NCBI RefSeq assembly: GCF_000328475.2
Contig: NC_026482.1
Location: forward strand, 186,001-250,000
Direction: 5' to 3'
Length of the DNA stretch: 64,000 nucleotides
DNA from: Mycosarcoma maydis
Taxonomy: Eukaryota > Basidiomycota > Ustilaginomycetes > Ustilaginales
The position numbers were made by a program, and so were the translations under genes. Below the pieces are notes generated by a model. It worked only from the letters and a program-made list of their open reading frames with translations. It was not told where the DNA came from and ran no database searches. How positions within the stretch are numbered: the first letter of the stretch is position 1; each line of letters begins with the position of its first letter. Shown in pieces: positions 13,401-29,073 of this stretch.

Positions 13401-13465
13401 CGTACACTCTCACATTGCTACTGAGAAGAACTGGTGGATCAGATTAAGCTGCAGTCCAAAAGCAC

Positions 13466-13528
13466 GCAGGCAGCAGGCAGCAGGCAGCGAGCAGTAAGCA
13501 GTAGGCAGTAGGCAGAAGGCAGAAGGTA
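13466..13528. repeat. Heptamer array, GCAGGCA type, 9 units
   Basis: Units in order are GCAGGCA three times, GCGAGCA, GTAAGCA, GTAGGCA twice, GAAGGCA and GAAGGTA. The period is exactly 7, and neighbouring units differ by one or two changes. Confidence 0.85.
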
Positions 13529-13612
13529 ACAAGCACTCAATCAATCAATTAATCAGTTCACGCACCATTCGTGATTGCATTCTTTCTCTTACCTTGCTCC
13601 CTGCTTTCCATC

Positions 13613-13640
13613 CTACATTCTACACCCTACACCCTATACG
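13613..13640. repeat. Heptamer array, CTACACC type, 4 units
   Basis: Units are CTACATT, CTACACC, CTACACC and CTATACG, about 85 bases downstream of the GCAGGCA array. Confidence 0.7.
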
Positions 13641-14446
13641 CTTCCCCACCCCACCCCATACCAGTCACGCACTCGCGTCCGACGTTTTGACGTTTCGTTT
13701 ATCGGATTCATCTCGTTCGGACGCCACCCACCGATCCAGCAACCTTTGAAACGGCACTGTATACAACGGCTGATCAACCTCCTCGGCTCAACAAGCACAG
13801 ACTGGCGCAGCACTGTTCTTCATTCCGCTGATTGCTTCAGCATCAAGACGCCACTACAGAGACCCGACGCAAGCTCAGCCATTTGGAAGCATCACCTACA
13901 AACGCTGGCTGTAGTCATCACTCGGAACTGCCGCGTTTGTATCGCTTTCGAGACTCAACTTGCCTCGGAATCACCGACCGGTTCAAATCGGTTCCTTGGC
14001 CTCATCGAGATAGTAGCAGCTAACCAGATCTCAGCTGTTGGTTTCGCCTTTCCTGTTTGGCCCGTCTAGCCGCCACTCATTCATCGCTACCCACCGACCA
14101 TCCTCATCGGATTCTGTTTGGTAGTGTATCTCTTCATACAAGCCACAAGACACGCCGCAGCATCCGGTGGGCTTCGCCAGTATCTGGCGTTTGTATTCCA
14201 TCTCTGTTCTTCTACACTTAATCGACAGCAACCTCCGCCCTTCCGCTCTAGAGCATCGCAACTGCATCTGCATTTACGCGCTTTCTCGAAGGCTGGCCTT
14301 TGAACACATACACACGCAGATTTTTGCCTTTCGGTGTCGCTAACAACGATCACCTCCTGAACAAAAGCAGCCGGCTGCAGAGTACATAAACTCATCACTC
14401 TTTTGCACCTGCAGCGTAGGTTCCTTTCGGGAACCTGACGCCCTCG

Positions 14447-19153
<4,707 letters not shown>

Positions 19154-20325
19154 ATTGCCAAGTGCATCAAACAAGGTATCCTGGGCGACCTCTGCTGGAT
19201 TTCTGCCACCTGACTACCTCTTTGCAACCTAGAGTTCTTGTTCAGCGGCTACTTGGCCCCGAACCTAGACGGTCCCTCCTGCCGTCTGAGTATGTACAAG
19301 ACTGCGGTAGAGGAGGCCTGCATTACGTGTCCTTTGTCACCTTACCACTTGTATTCCAGCTCTTGGTGTTCTCTTCTATGTTTCTCTCTCCGTTTCGTTT
19401 CGTTTATGGGTTTTGTGTTACATTTTTCTTCTCTCCCATACATCTCTCTGTAGAAGCCAGCCGCCTTTTTCACAATCTCTCTAGTATTCTTACCAATTGC
19501 CTTTAGGTGTCACGGTCCCCAGGTAATCGGCAATTGATTCACAAAACGACCGAGGCGTGAGTCACGAGTCTGTCTCTGCCCCGTCACGTTCGAATTTTTC
19601 ACACCTCACCTCACACAAAGATCGAAGCGGTGGGCGGTGTCTCGTACGAGAAGTGGGGCGGCTTGACGAACTATTTCAAGAGCCTAAAGGGCCGGGCATG
19701 GGCGGTGATCCATCAAGAATCGTGAATAACGTTGGTCGTGAATTGTATTAAAGCCGGAATATTACAGTCACGAGTCGCGATGGCACGTGCAAGCTCAGGC
19801 TTCACAGCTCCAGCTTCACGCTTTTGTCTGGATTCGTGAAGTAAGAATTTGGGGATTCTTGCAGCTAATGACGGCAGCAAGTGCTGGATGGATCGGCCAA
19901 TGCAGCAGGCGTGCCAGTCAAGATGAGACGGGCGAGCAGGAGAGAAAGAGGTGAAAGACGAAATGTAGGTCACGCGTTGGTGCAAATCTCGAACCACGAA
20001 CCATGAACCATGAACCACGAATCACGAATCACGAATCACGAATCGTGAATGCGTCAGTGGACCGCCAAGTGATTCACGATTTTCTTGATTATTATTAACG
20101 ATTCCCATTTTCACCCGCAAGCTTGGCCGAGTGCGAGCGAGTCCGATGAGACGGATCGGTGACGACAAGTCACGAGTGGGTCGGTAAGTCACACTCGGAA
20201 TCTCGAATCCAGTCGAGGATTTTACTCCACAATTCAAGTTGGTGACTGTGCGGGTGTGTTTGTTGCACGAGAATCGATCTTCTCTTCCATCATCCATCCG
20301 ATCCTCTTGTTATTCTTTGGCAAAT
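19154..20325. other. Intergenic region with heptamer array
   Basis: No gene is supported. The stretch holds the 3' region of the glutamine-rich gene (T-rich 19330-19500) and scattered AATCGTG motifs (19718-19745, 20081). It also holds a nine-unit heptamer array (19990-20052) and the 5' leader of adenylate kinase. Confidence 0.6.
19990..20052. repeat. Heptamer array, CGAAYCA type, 9 units
   Basis: Units in order are CGAACCA twice, TGAACCA twice, CGAATCA three times, CGAATCG and TGAATGC. Variants occur in blocks, as expected if units are copied to a neighbour after each point change. Confidence 0.9.
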
Positions 20326-21348
<1,023 letters not shown>

Positions 21349-21381
21349 AGTCGCCAAAATGTTGCCCCTGCACGCCCCACT

Positions 21382-21406
21382 CCCCAAACCCCAAACCCCA
21401 AACCCC
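21382..21406. repeat. Heptamer array, CCCCAAA type, 3.6 units
   Basis: Three full CCCCAAA units and a final CCCC, just downstream of the adenylate kinase stop codon. G-rich on the minus strand (TTTGGGG), so it could form a G-quadruplex there. Confidence 0.8.
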
Positions 21407-21599
21407 GCTCTATCATGCGCGCACACAATGAAATCCTAAACACTCACTCTATGCAGCTCGAGCTCGCGCTTTGTTCGGCGCGAGCGTCTGTATCGTAGCT
21501 CACCAACCGAAGCAGAAACAAAAGCCCAAGACACTGCGAGTGAAATTGCAGACACACAGACCGACGGCCGACCGCGACTAGTTGAGCGAAACGAAAAGA

Positions 21600-24500
21600 T
21601 CAGATGGAAACATCTGTGTCGTGCAGGACGATATCCAGGCTGGAATTCGCGCGGTGGAGCCAGCTGCTTGCGTCGTTGTGCGTGGGGAGGCTGCTGGCAA
21701 AATCTGGCGGTGGAGGTTGCAGAGCGCCTGGAGCAACGTGCACGAGGTGGTGCGCGGTCGAGTTGGCGAGCCTGCTCGACTCGCGCTGCATGTGCGCAAA
21801 CGCGCTTGGCTGGCTTTCATCGATTGTGATCGAGTCCATCAACGACAATTCGTTAGGCACCAGCTTGCTCCCAGGCAAACACTTGTAGCCTTCACAGATG
21901 CTCTTGACGAGACGCAAGAGCGTAGGGTCCAGATCTACCGCAACGCTCAGGTGATGGCTGATTTCGGCTTGGAACTTTTCGGGCAAGATCATGACGCCAC
22001 TCGCCTTGGCTTTGGCCGTAGCGCCTTCGATGTGGCAAAAGCTACCTCCGCCGAGACGCATGTACGACTGAGCGAGCAAGATATGCACGCTTGCTTCCTC
22101 GGGCGCCAAGTCGTGCGCACAGACCAGATCGCGATGGCTCGAGTCCACATCTCCATGTTGCAGCAACAGCTCTGCTCGACGCAGATACGTCAACACCGAC
22201 GCCCGCGGTGCCAGTTCGATCGCCCGATCGTAGCACTCCAGCGCCTTGGCCGGTGCATTGAGCAATGAAAACGTCCAACCCACCAGATCCCAAAGGAGGT
22301 GGTTGGAAGCGTTCAGGTGGATCGCCTGCTGCAGACTCTTGCATGCAGCGTGTTCGTGCTCGCCGAGGCCTAGGTAGACACGACCCAACCCAGCCCACGC
22401 GTTCCAGTGGCGCCGATCGCAACGGATCGCGCTGCGGAAGTAGGCAATCGCTTCATCGTGCAGCCCCAAATCATGCGCTTCGTGACCCGCGAGCGTGTAG
22501 GCGTACGCGTAGTCTGGCGCAGCCGCCGCGGCACGCTGAAAACACACAAGCGCCGTCTGGTGCTCTTTCTGCAATGAAAACGCGTTACCGACGACAATGT
22601 GCGTAGACGCCGTGTTAGGCGCAACCATGGCAAGGTGTTGCGCCAATGCAGACAGCTTGACCTCGCGAGAGAGGTGGAAGAGCACAAGCGAATACACGTC
22701 CATGTGCGACGCAATGAAAGGGTTCAGTTTGGTTACGGCGCCAAAGTGATGTTCGGCAGAGGCGTACTGGGAGCATTCGGCGTAACTGCGGGCCAAGAGC
22801 AGGTGGTGGAGCAAGCTGTCTTTGATTTGATGGTCGAGCAAGCGATCTATCTCGGTGGACGCGGCTGCTTTGCTTGCAGCTGAACCGTGGCCGTTCTGTC
22901 TGAGCACCTGCGTTCTGCCATCCTCGACGACGGCAGTCTCACCTTGTACGCAGCCCATCAACACAGCCGCAGCTTTGTCCCCCTCGCAGAGTCGCAAGAG
23001 TCGATACGCTTCGCCGAGCTGAGCAAGCAGAGCCAGCACATAGCTGTCTGCAGCTTGCTGATGCGCCATGGACGTGAGCTGCTGCACGATCGGCTCTCGC
23101 AACGCGGTGAGCGAATCGAGCTTGGCTCTGGCATGTTGCTCCTCTTTGAGACGCATCGCCTCGGCAGCTGTACGGCTGGAAGCGAGGGTACCGTTGGTGC
23201 GCGCTGGTATACCGGCACCACCAGCCGAAGTGGAGCTCGCCTTGGACATGGCGCTACCGGGACGACTCTGATTGCCGGAAGTAGCCAGACGACTCGTCGC
23301 GGCGGTGATGGCCCTCTTTGGCAGAACGCTGGCGCCATTGGTTGTGCTTGTGGTGCGAGTAGTTGATGCAGAAGTGGGCTTGGCGGCTGTGGCGCGCGCT
23401 GCAGATTGAGCAGATGCTCCTGACGCAACTCTGCGGCTAGACACAGCGGTACGCGCCGTAGAGACGGTTGCGCGGGACGACATGGATGAGGTGGAAGATG
23501 CAGAAGAGGTGGAAGAGACGCTGCCGGCTGCACTTGTGGCGCCTGCTCTGATCGGGGCTGCTGCGGAGCGCGAGACGGTGGTCGCCGCTGTCGAAACGCC
23601 CGTGTTGCCGCGGGTAGACCGCAACTGCCGTGCGTTTGTGGTGGTAGGAGCAGTGACTGTAGCAGTGCGTACACCTGTGGTGCGAGTGGGCCGAGTAGCG
23701 TTGTCGACAACCTTGACTGCCTTGACATTGTCCTTTTCGGCAGATACGGGCTCGAGATGGCGTGTGTTGGTCTGGGCGGCCGAGAGAGCACGCGATGCTG
23801 GATGCAAGCGTGTAGCCGTCACGGCGCTGGCTGACGTGGTTGGCAGCGGTGGAGTCACTTTGTCGGTTGGTTTGGACGGCACGCCGTTGCGGACGGCGGA
23901 GACCGGCAAGGGAGGCATCGGAGGCACGGCAGGGACTTCTGAAGAAACCTTGAGCTTCTTGTTGGCGCCGTCTTCCGACACCTTGCGGACCATGGGAGAA
24001 GCTTCGACGTGTGCATTCGAGAATGGCGGGCTGGACTTGAGCGAAGCTTCGGTGGCTATGTAGGGGGCCTGCACCTTTGCGACCAGATTCGAGTAAAGAC
24101 GATCTAGTGTAGAAGCGCTGAGATGCTTGGTAGCCGAGGCGGCACCGTATCCGGTATCGCAAAGGCCTGCCCATGCGCGCCAGTTGAAAGGATCAAGCTG
24201 GATTGCTTGGCTGAATAGGGTTTGTGCTTGCTGGATGCGTGCGCGACTGGCTGCATTGTACGCCTGGTCGGTTTGTAGTTGGGATTGGTAACGGTGCTTT
24301 GACGAAACAGGTTGAGACAAAGAGGCATCTTGATGAGCTGGTTCCATGGCCTTTCTCTTGCCAAGTGCCTTGTCTCGAAGCAGATCAGAGACCTGAAGAG
24401 CGTCGGACGATCTGCCGAGCGTGTGACACGCATCACGATACTCTCGGGCACTGGCTGCGTCGTGGAAAGTAGCTGACGATCCTTGCTGAAGAATGTGGAT

Positions 24501-25094
24501 GCATGCGTGAGCACCGGCGGCATCATGAGGGTCCTGAGAGCTGAGCTTGGAAGCAGAAACGGTCGCTGACGCTGCACTAGCCGAGGGACTGAACGGGAGC
24601 ACAATGTTGAAGCCTCCGAGACGAGCGCATCTAGCCAAAGTGGCACGCGCAATGGCTGAGGACGAGTCTAGGCACACGGCGTACACAGAGAACAAGGTAG
24701 CAGAGCACAGATCGAGCTCCCAGTTGAGAGGGTCAGGCGACGCTGTTTCGGCATGCAATGCAAGGAAGGAGCGGGCGAGCGAGTTAAGTCGGCGAGCAAC
24801 AAGGTGTGGGCTGGGTTGAATGTCGTGGGTTGCTTGAAGCTCTGAGAGCGTAGGAAGCGGGGATGGCAACTCTAGCACCGATGGCGGAGGTGGAATAGGA
24901 GCTGATTGAGGCGCTGTTGCTGACTTGGATCGGCCAGGTGCGGAAGTGGTAGTAGAGGAGGCGGAGGATGATGCGGTGGGTTGGCGAGCCTTGGTAGCTG
25001 CCAAGCGCGACCTGGACGCTGTCACTGCAAGCGGCATGTCGAATGTCGGCAAGAAGCAGCGAGCGCTTGCAAACGTTGCTCGAGGTGTATGCAA
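21600..25094 (-). CDS. APC3/Cdc27-like anaphase-promoting complex TPR subunit
   Basis: One open frame of 1,164 residues. A second in-frame ATG at 25037 (MPLAVTASR) may be the true start. The layout matches APC3/Cdc27: an N-terminal helical part (residues about 100-320) ending in FNWRAWAGLCDTGYG, a long Ala/Ser/Thr-rich disordered middle (about 350-660), and a C-terminal array of tetratricopeptide repeats. Clear TPR units include NWNAWAGLGRVYLGLGEHE-like and SLLNAPAKALECYDRAIELAP segments. By family, this is the scaffold arm of the anaphase-promoting ubiquitin ligase that binds the IR tails of coactivators. The middle part is Ala/Thr-rich to a degree that suggests fast change. Another large TPR protein of similar layout is the main alternative. 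Confidence 0.75.
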   Translation of the reverse strand: MHTPRATFASARCFLPTFDMPLAVTASRSRLAATKARQPTASSSASSTTTSAPGRSKSATAPQSAPIPPPPSVLELPSPLPTLSELQATHDIQPSPHLVARRLNSLARSFLALHAETASPDPLNWELDLCSATLFSVYAVCLDSSSAIARATLARCARLGGFNIVLPFSPSASAASATVSASKLSSQDPHDAAGAHACIHILQQGSSATFHDAASAREYRDACHTLGRSSDALQVSDLLRDKALGKRKAMEPAHQDASLSQPVSSKHRYQSQLQTDQAYNAASRARIQQAQTLFSQAIQLDPFNWRAWAGLCDTGYGAASATKHLSASTLDRLYSNLVAKVQAPYIATEASLKSSPPFSNAHVEASPMVRKVSEDGANKKLKVSSEVPAVPPMPPLPVSAVRNGVPSKPTDKVTPPLPTTSASAVTATRLHPASRALSAAQTNTRHLEPVSAEKDNVKAVKVVDNATRPTRTTGVRTATVTAPTTTNARQLRSTRGNTGVSTAATTVSRSAAAPIRAGATSAAGSVSSTSSASSTSSMSSRATVSTARTAVSSRRVASGASAQSAARATAAKPTSASTTRTTSTTNGASVLPKRAITAATSRLATSGNQSRPGSAMSKASSTSAGGAGIPARTNGTLASSRTAAEAMRLKEEQHARAKLDSLTALREPIVQQLTSMAHQQAADSYVLALLAQLGEAYRLLRLCEGDKAAAVLMGCVQGETAVVEDGRTQVLRQNGHGSAASKAAASTEIDRLLDHQIKDSLLHHLLLARSYAECSQYASAEHHFGAVTKLNPFIASHMDVYSLVLFHLSREVKLSALAQHLAMVAPNTASTHIVVGNAFSLQKEHQTALVCFQRAAAAAPDYAYAYTLAGHEAHDLGLHDEAIAYFRSAIRCDRRHWNAWAGLGRVYLGLGEHEHAACKSLQQAIHLNASNHLLWDLVGWTFSLLNAPAKALECYDRAIELAPRASVLTYLRRAELLLQHGDVDSSHRDLVCAHDLAPEEASVHILLAQSYMRLGGGSFCHIEGATAKAKASGVMILPEKFQAEISHHLSVAVDLDPTLLRLVKSICEGYKCLPGSKLVPNELSLMDSITIDESQPSAFAHMQRESSRLANSTAHHLVHVAPGALQPPPPDFASSLPTHNDASSWLHRANSSLDIVLHDTDVSI

Positions 25095-25797
25095 TGCGCC
25101 AACGTTGCTTTACTTGGCCGACATGCTTTCGAGATGTACTGTGTGGAAGTACAAAGTCAAGATGCAAAGAAGGGTGGGTCTTGAACCGGGTGGTAAATCG
25201 AAGTGGGGTGGCGAGGTTCAAGAGCGGTGCTGAGACGTGAAGAGGACGCAGAGAAAGAGATAGAGGTGATGCGAGGGTGTACGTTACTCGTCACTCGTGA
25301 CTCTTGACTGTGATGGGAGTGACTTGGTAAGGCGCTTGCTTGCTCCAAGTTTAACTGATCTCGTGTCTGTTGACGTGTTACAAATTTGGTGCTTGTTTGT
25401 TGCTTATGCATACACATCCAGCTCAGCAGTTGCGCCAAAAACAAGCGCCGCGCGCTCGCGACTCACGACTGCGATCCAATGAGAATCCGATGCAGCTCCG
25501 CATCGGCGATCAGCGATGAGCACGTGTGGATCTCTGGGGGAATTTTGGCTGTCGGCCGAGTGTATACGAGACTGCCTCGGCGAGTGTGCTCCGATCTCGG
25601 CTGGATGCGAAACAGAAAAGATCGACAGCGCATGCGCATGCCGAGCGTGTCACTTTGGATCTCGTACTAACTTGACGCTCACTCGCGTCAACACGCTTTC
25701 GGCACAGTTATGAGGCAACAACATCAACACTCGTTCGACCCACCGCAACATTCACGACGAACAACGACATGGAACAATGCTGCTTAGTATCCAGCCT

Positions 25798-25802
<5 letters not shown>

Positions 25803-25832
<30 letters not shown>
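25803..25832. repeat. (TG)15 microsatellite
   Basis: Fifteen uninterrupted TG units, preceded by TGTGTA and followed by GGATAGGTGGGTAGGTGGGG. Confidence 0.95.
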
Positions 25833-25833
<1 letters not shown>

Positions 25834-26330
25834 ATAGGTGGGTAGGTGGGGGATATGATGGAGAGTTACGCAAGGCCCCCTGTGTCTTGACTTGTTTTTG
25901 TTTTACTAAGATAATAATCTGTGAATTCACGATGCAATCACGAATCACGAATGGTGACTTGTGAATGACACTGACGAACTCTGTGACTTCTGACAGCGTT
26001 GAATTGCCAAGCACACTCACGAATCGTGAATCGTGCTTGGTGATTGCCGAATCTGTGCTCGTGTGCGACTCACGACTGTTTTTCTGTGTAACTCACGATT
26101 CGTGATTCGTGTTTGCGTGTTGTTCGACCCTGCGAAATTCGTTGACTCGCCAGTCTGATCCAACACCACCATCCCCTCCCACTCTCCTCCTTGTATCCTT
26201 GCTGCGGCTCCTCCTCTTTGCTCCACCTACTTGCCACCTCTGCTCAGTCCTACTGTAACAACATCACGCGACTATCACCTGCACCCGTCTTGCGCAAACT
26301 GCTCTTCAGCACTTCACACTCTTTTGTTTT

Positions 26331-26381
26331 CTTCTTTCTTTCTTTCTTCCTTTCTTTCTTCCTTTCTTTCTTCCTTTCTTT
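26331..26381. repeat. TTTC/TTCC pyrimidine microsatellite
   Basis: About 50 bases of TTTC units with regular TTCC interruptions, about 190 bases upstream of the LysM gene start. It is probably in its promoter or leader, where pyrimidine tracts are common in these fungi. Confidence 0.85.
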
Positions 26382-26568
26382 GGCGTCACCCACTCCTCGA
26401 GACTTGTGACAAGCTCACCTTTGACAGCCGCATTTGCTTGCTACAACCATATCCAGCACACTTTCTCTTGCTACTCGCTGCTCGCGACCATCTCCCCATT
26501 CCTGCCACCTCAACTAGCTCTTCCGATCGATCGTCTTTGCACGTTTTGGCGCTGCTCTGGCTTCCATC

Positions 26569-27519
26569 ATGCGCGCCTTGTCAGTGCTGCTATCAGCAGT
26601 CACCCTCCTACCGCTGCTCACGCGAGCCGCCTTCCACTCGAACAACACCGCGTGCACCCGTCACTATACCGTACAACCTGGCGACACATGCGACAAGATC
26701 GGTCAAAAGACCCTCACCTCCACCTACCAGATCCTCGCCTTCAACTTGCTCGATGCTGGCGCCGACTGTTACACGCTCGAAATCGGCAGCCGTCTCTGTC
26801 TCGGTCGCTACGGCAATGACTGCCAATTTGTTCACCAGTGCTCAGAGCAGGACACCTGCGAAAGCATCGCCAACGCTTACTCCATCACTACCGAGCATCT
26901 GCAGAGTAACAATCCCAGCCTGGACTGCGATGTTGTATACCAAGGCTTGATGCTCTGCGTTAGTGCCGGAAGCATTCGTCCTCCAGCCGACAGCAGTATC
27001 AATGCCACCGATGTTAAGGCTGCTAGAGAGAAGGCCCGGCAGATGTGGCTCACCAAGCAGATAGCCAACGACCATTTCTCGGCGCCACACTCGACCAAGG
27101 CTACCAAGCAGATAGCCAACGACCATTTCTCAGCGCCACACTCGACCAAGGCTACCAAGCACTCTTCCCACCCGTCACACGCTGACAAGCATCACCAACA
27201 CGCCCCCACCGCGAAATCTAATCACAAGTCAAGCGCGCACAATGCAGACTCGCTTCCGCAAGCCGTTGTTGAGAAATCACCCTCACCAAAGCAGCGCTGG
27301 CCACCACGCGAATCCCATCAAGCGCCATCATCTTCCTCAGCACAAGACCTTGAGGTCCTCGTCATCGACAACCTCTACAATTCGGCACCGCTCGGCTCGA
27401 ATCATACCCCAAATCACCAAGATCAACAACCGCCACTGGCTGGCACCCATCCTACATCACATAGGCGTCATCGTTCGCTTTCGTCTCGCTCGTATCATCA
27501 GAGATCGCATACCCCTTGA
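26569..27519 (+). CDS. Secreted two-LysM protein
   Basis: 316 residues. Residues 1-20 form a signal peptide (hydrophobic run ending LTRA-AF). LysM 1 lies at about residues 32-79 (HYTVQPGDTCDKIGQK ... LEIGSRLCL) and LysM 2 at about 86-131 (FVHQCSEQDTCESIANAY ... GLMLCVS). Both have the YxVxxGDT-type opening and paired cysteines typical of fungal secreted LysM proteins, which bind chitin or related N-acetylglucosamine polymers. The C-terminal half (about 135-316) is a disordered His/Ser/Lys-rich tail with an internal 17-residue tandem duplication (27052-27153). No GPI signal or membrane segment is visible after it. In plant-pathogenic fungi such proteins can shield chitin from host detection. 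That role is an inference here; a cell-wall role is equally possible. Confidence 0.85.
   Translation: MRALSVLLSAVTLLPLLTRAAFHSNNTACTRHYTVQPGDTCDKIGQKTLTSTYQILAFNLLDAGADCYTLEIGSRLCLGRYGNDCQFVHQCSEQDTCESIANAYSITTEHLQSNNPSLDCDVVYQGLMLCVSAGSIRPPADSSINATDVKAAREKARQMWLTKQIANDHFSAPHSTKATKQIANDHFSAPHSTKATKHSSHPSHADKHHQHAPTAKSNHKSSAHNADSLPQAVVEKSPSPKQRWPPRESHQAPSSSSAQDLEVLVIDNLYNSAPLGSNHTPNHQDQQPPLAGTHPTSHRRHRSLSSRSYHQRSHTP
27052..27153 (+). repeat. 51-bp tandem duplication inside the LysM gene
   Basis: Two adjacent 51-base copies, nearly identical (one visible difference, CGG versus CAG), encode two copies of a 17-residue unit beginning TKQIANDHFSAPHSTKA. Confidence 0.95.
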
Positions 27520-27677
27520 GAATCTTTATTCTTTGCTCTGTTTTGCTTGTCCTTTGTTTCTGCAAGTCTAGTGTGCTGTGTGTACGCTAGTTGGGGTCGT
27601 TCAGGAAGTACAGAGGGTATGACGTGCTCTTGAAGGAACAATGTCGTTCTGTTCGAGTGACGCAATGACGCAGTGGA

Positions 27678-28418
27678 CTAGATGTCTTGAACAAGTCGAA
27701 GGATCCGATCGCACACCGATGCAAATTCAGCGCTATCCACTCGCTCTTTCGCTTGCTGTGAACCACTTGAACCTGTCGAGGGCGAAATCATGCTCTGTGC
27801 ATCGCCATCCTGCATCAGCTGTTCCGCATCCTGCAACACCGTCCTCACCTGGTCTGGCAAGCAAACCTTTCTCTCCTTGGCCAGACCCTCGTCACTCGGA
27901 GAGTGGATTTCGATCTCGAGCAAGTCATCTTTGCATCTCGCAGGTACACTTGTGTACGACTGCGGTTGCAGGTACATCCGCGTAATCGTTGCATCATCGG
28001 TACGAGTGGACAAGTCAAACATGCAGTCCGATCTTCTCGTCCGTGCATCCGGTGCGCCAGACTCGGCTTGGTCAAATCGACATGACAAGGCCACAATCCG
28101 CAACTCTTCAACATGCGATCGCAAGCGCTCCCATGTAGACCGATCGAGTTTGCGAATCGCGCGGCTGCTACCATCCACTAAAAAGTTCGGTTCGAACAGT
28201 GCATACACTAGACGAGTAGAGGAAGGCCAACAAGTCAGATACACCAAGACGCACGTTTCGAACGATGGATCCAATCGGCCAAGCGTGAGCATCGATGGTT
28301 TCGAAAGCAGCGATGCCGACGCTGCTGATCGTCGACGTCGTAGCGTGCGCTCCACCGCGGGTGACGAGCTACTGCTGCAAGAGACTGAGCATGTCTCGCC
28401 GAATGCATCGTCCAGCAT
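27678..28418 (-). CDS. Uncharacterised protein, 246 residues
   Basis: I do not recognise this protein. The frame is open from the ATG at 28418 to 27678 and converges on the LysM gene. The N-terminus is Ser/Arg-rich (SCSSSSSPAVERTLRRRR). The middle looks ordered (ETCVLVYLTCWPSSTRLVYA followed by a charged helix-like segment DRSTWERLRSHVEELRIVAL). The C-terminus is acidic and Ser-rich. There is no signal peptide or membrane segment. A further upstream exon is possible: a short open start at 28910 on the same strand begins MPNLRLILLQALEERLAV. I could not find a splice path that I trust. Codon use looks like its neighbours. Confidence 0.5.
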   Translation of the reverse strand: MLDDAFGETCSVSCSSSSSPAVERTLRRRRSAASASLLSKPSMLTLGRLDPSFETCVLVYLTCWPSSTRLVYALFEPNFLVDGSSRAIRKLDRSTWERLRSHVEELRIVALSCRFDQAESGAPDARTRRSDCMFDLSTRTDDATITRMYLQPQSYTSVPARCKDDLLEIEIHSPSDEGLAKERKVCLPDQVRTVLQDAEQLMQDGDAQSMISPSTGSSGSQQAKERVDSAEFASVCDRILRLVQDI

Positions 28419-29073
28419 CGTATGCTGATGCGAGATGGTACGAGGCGGGAAAGCCTGTCAGCGATCTGGAGGTAGATTCTAAAGTGCTCAGCCTCAGCAT
28501 ATCATGACGATATGTGGTGATTGATATCGAACAGAAGAGCAAACCAAATGACAATGAAAACGATCTTTGAAGAGACAAAGGGCACATCAAGCACCGTGAC
28601 TCTGCCAAATTGGCGCGCAGCTACGCAGCGACTTGCATCGCTATCGGTGGTCAAAGCGTCTTCATTGTGGAGACGTGGGAGAACGTGTCGCATCCCACCC
28701 TTGCTGGGGCTCAAGATAGCGAGTATATGGAGACCGAAGCATCGAACAAGTGCCTTTCCCCTTCGCAAACTGACGCCAACACGGTTTCAAGTTTCAAAAC
28801 TATCTGGGACTCCAATGCCCCACCCCTTGTCCAGACTCACGACTAGAACTCGGAAACTGCCAGTCGCTCTTCCAAAGCTTGCAGTAAGATCAGCCGCAAG
28901 TTCGGCATGAAGGAGGGGCTCGAGTGTATCAAGGTGGGTTTAGATCGCGCAGCTATCGTGCATGCATGCCAAAAATCACACACGATGAACCGACGTGCGA
29001 GATTCACGATTCGTGATTCAGGCTTAAATGATGGAAATGTTGAAATCTCGCAGGTAGCGTGGCTACATCGTCC
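28419..29073. other. Intergenic region
   Basis: Between two minus-strand genes. It holds the upstream region of the uncharacterised gene and the 3' end of the release factor gene, with an ATTCACGATTCGTGATTC motif near 29002-29019. Possible unrecognised 5' exons of the 27678-28418 gene may lie here. Confidence 0.5.

Larger units (their letters stand above)
9214..14446. other. Gene-free intergenic stretch with simple and heptamer repeats
   Basis: No gene is supported over 5.2 kb; all open frames are short and without recognisable similarity. The DNA holds scattered ATTCACGATT-type motifs (around 9806, 12775-12875, 13020, 13300), a TGTAC pentamer run (10441-10462), and heptamer arrays (13466-13528, 13613-13640). 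An AT-rich patch lies at 12250-12480. The last ~800 bases are pyrimidine-rich and probably belong to the promoter and 5' leader of the glutamine-rich regulator. Confidence 0.6.
25095..26568. other. Divergent intergenic region with microsatellites
   Basis: Shared upstream region of the Cdc27-like gene (left) and the LysM gene (right). It holds a TG dinucleotide run, a TTTC/TTCC run and several ATTCACGATTCGTG-type motifs (25926-25950, 26019-26030, 26092-26112). No gene is supported. Confidence 0.6.

Noticed and set aside
22958..24174. Long alternative frames inside the Cdc27-like gene
   Set aside because: They are shadows caused by the GC-rich, Ala/Ser/Thr-rich coding strand; the 1,164-residue frame has the TPR repeats.
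28521..28910. 129-residue plus-strand frame
   Set aside because: No similarity or domain, and it overlaps the upstream region of the minus-strand uncharacterised gene.
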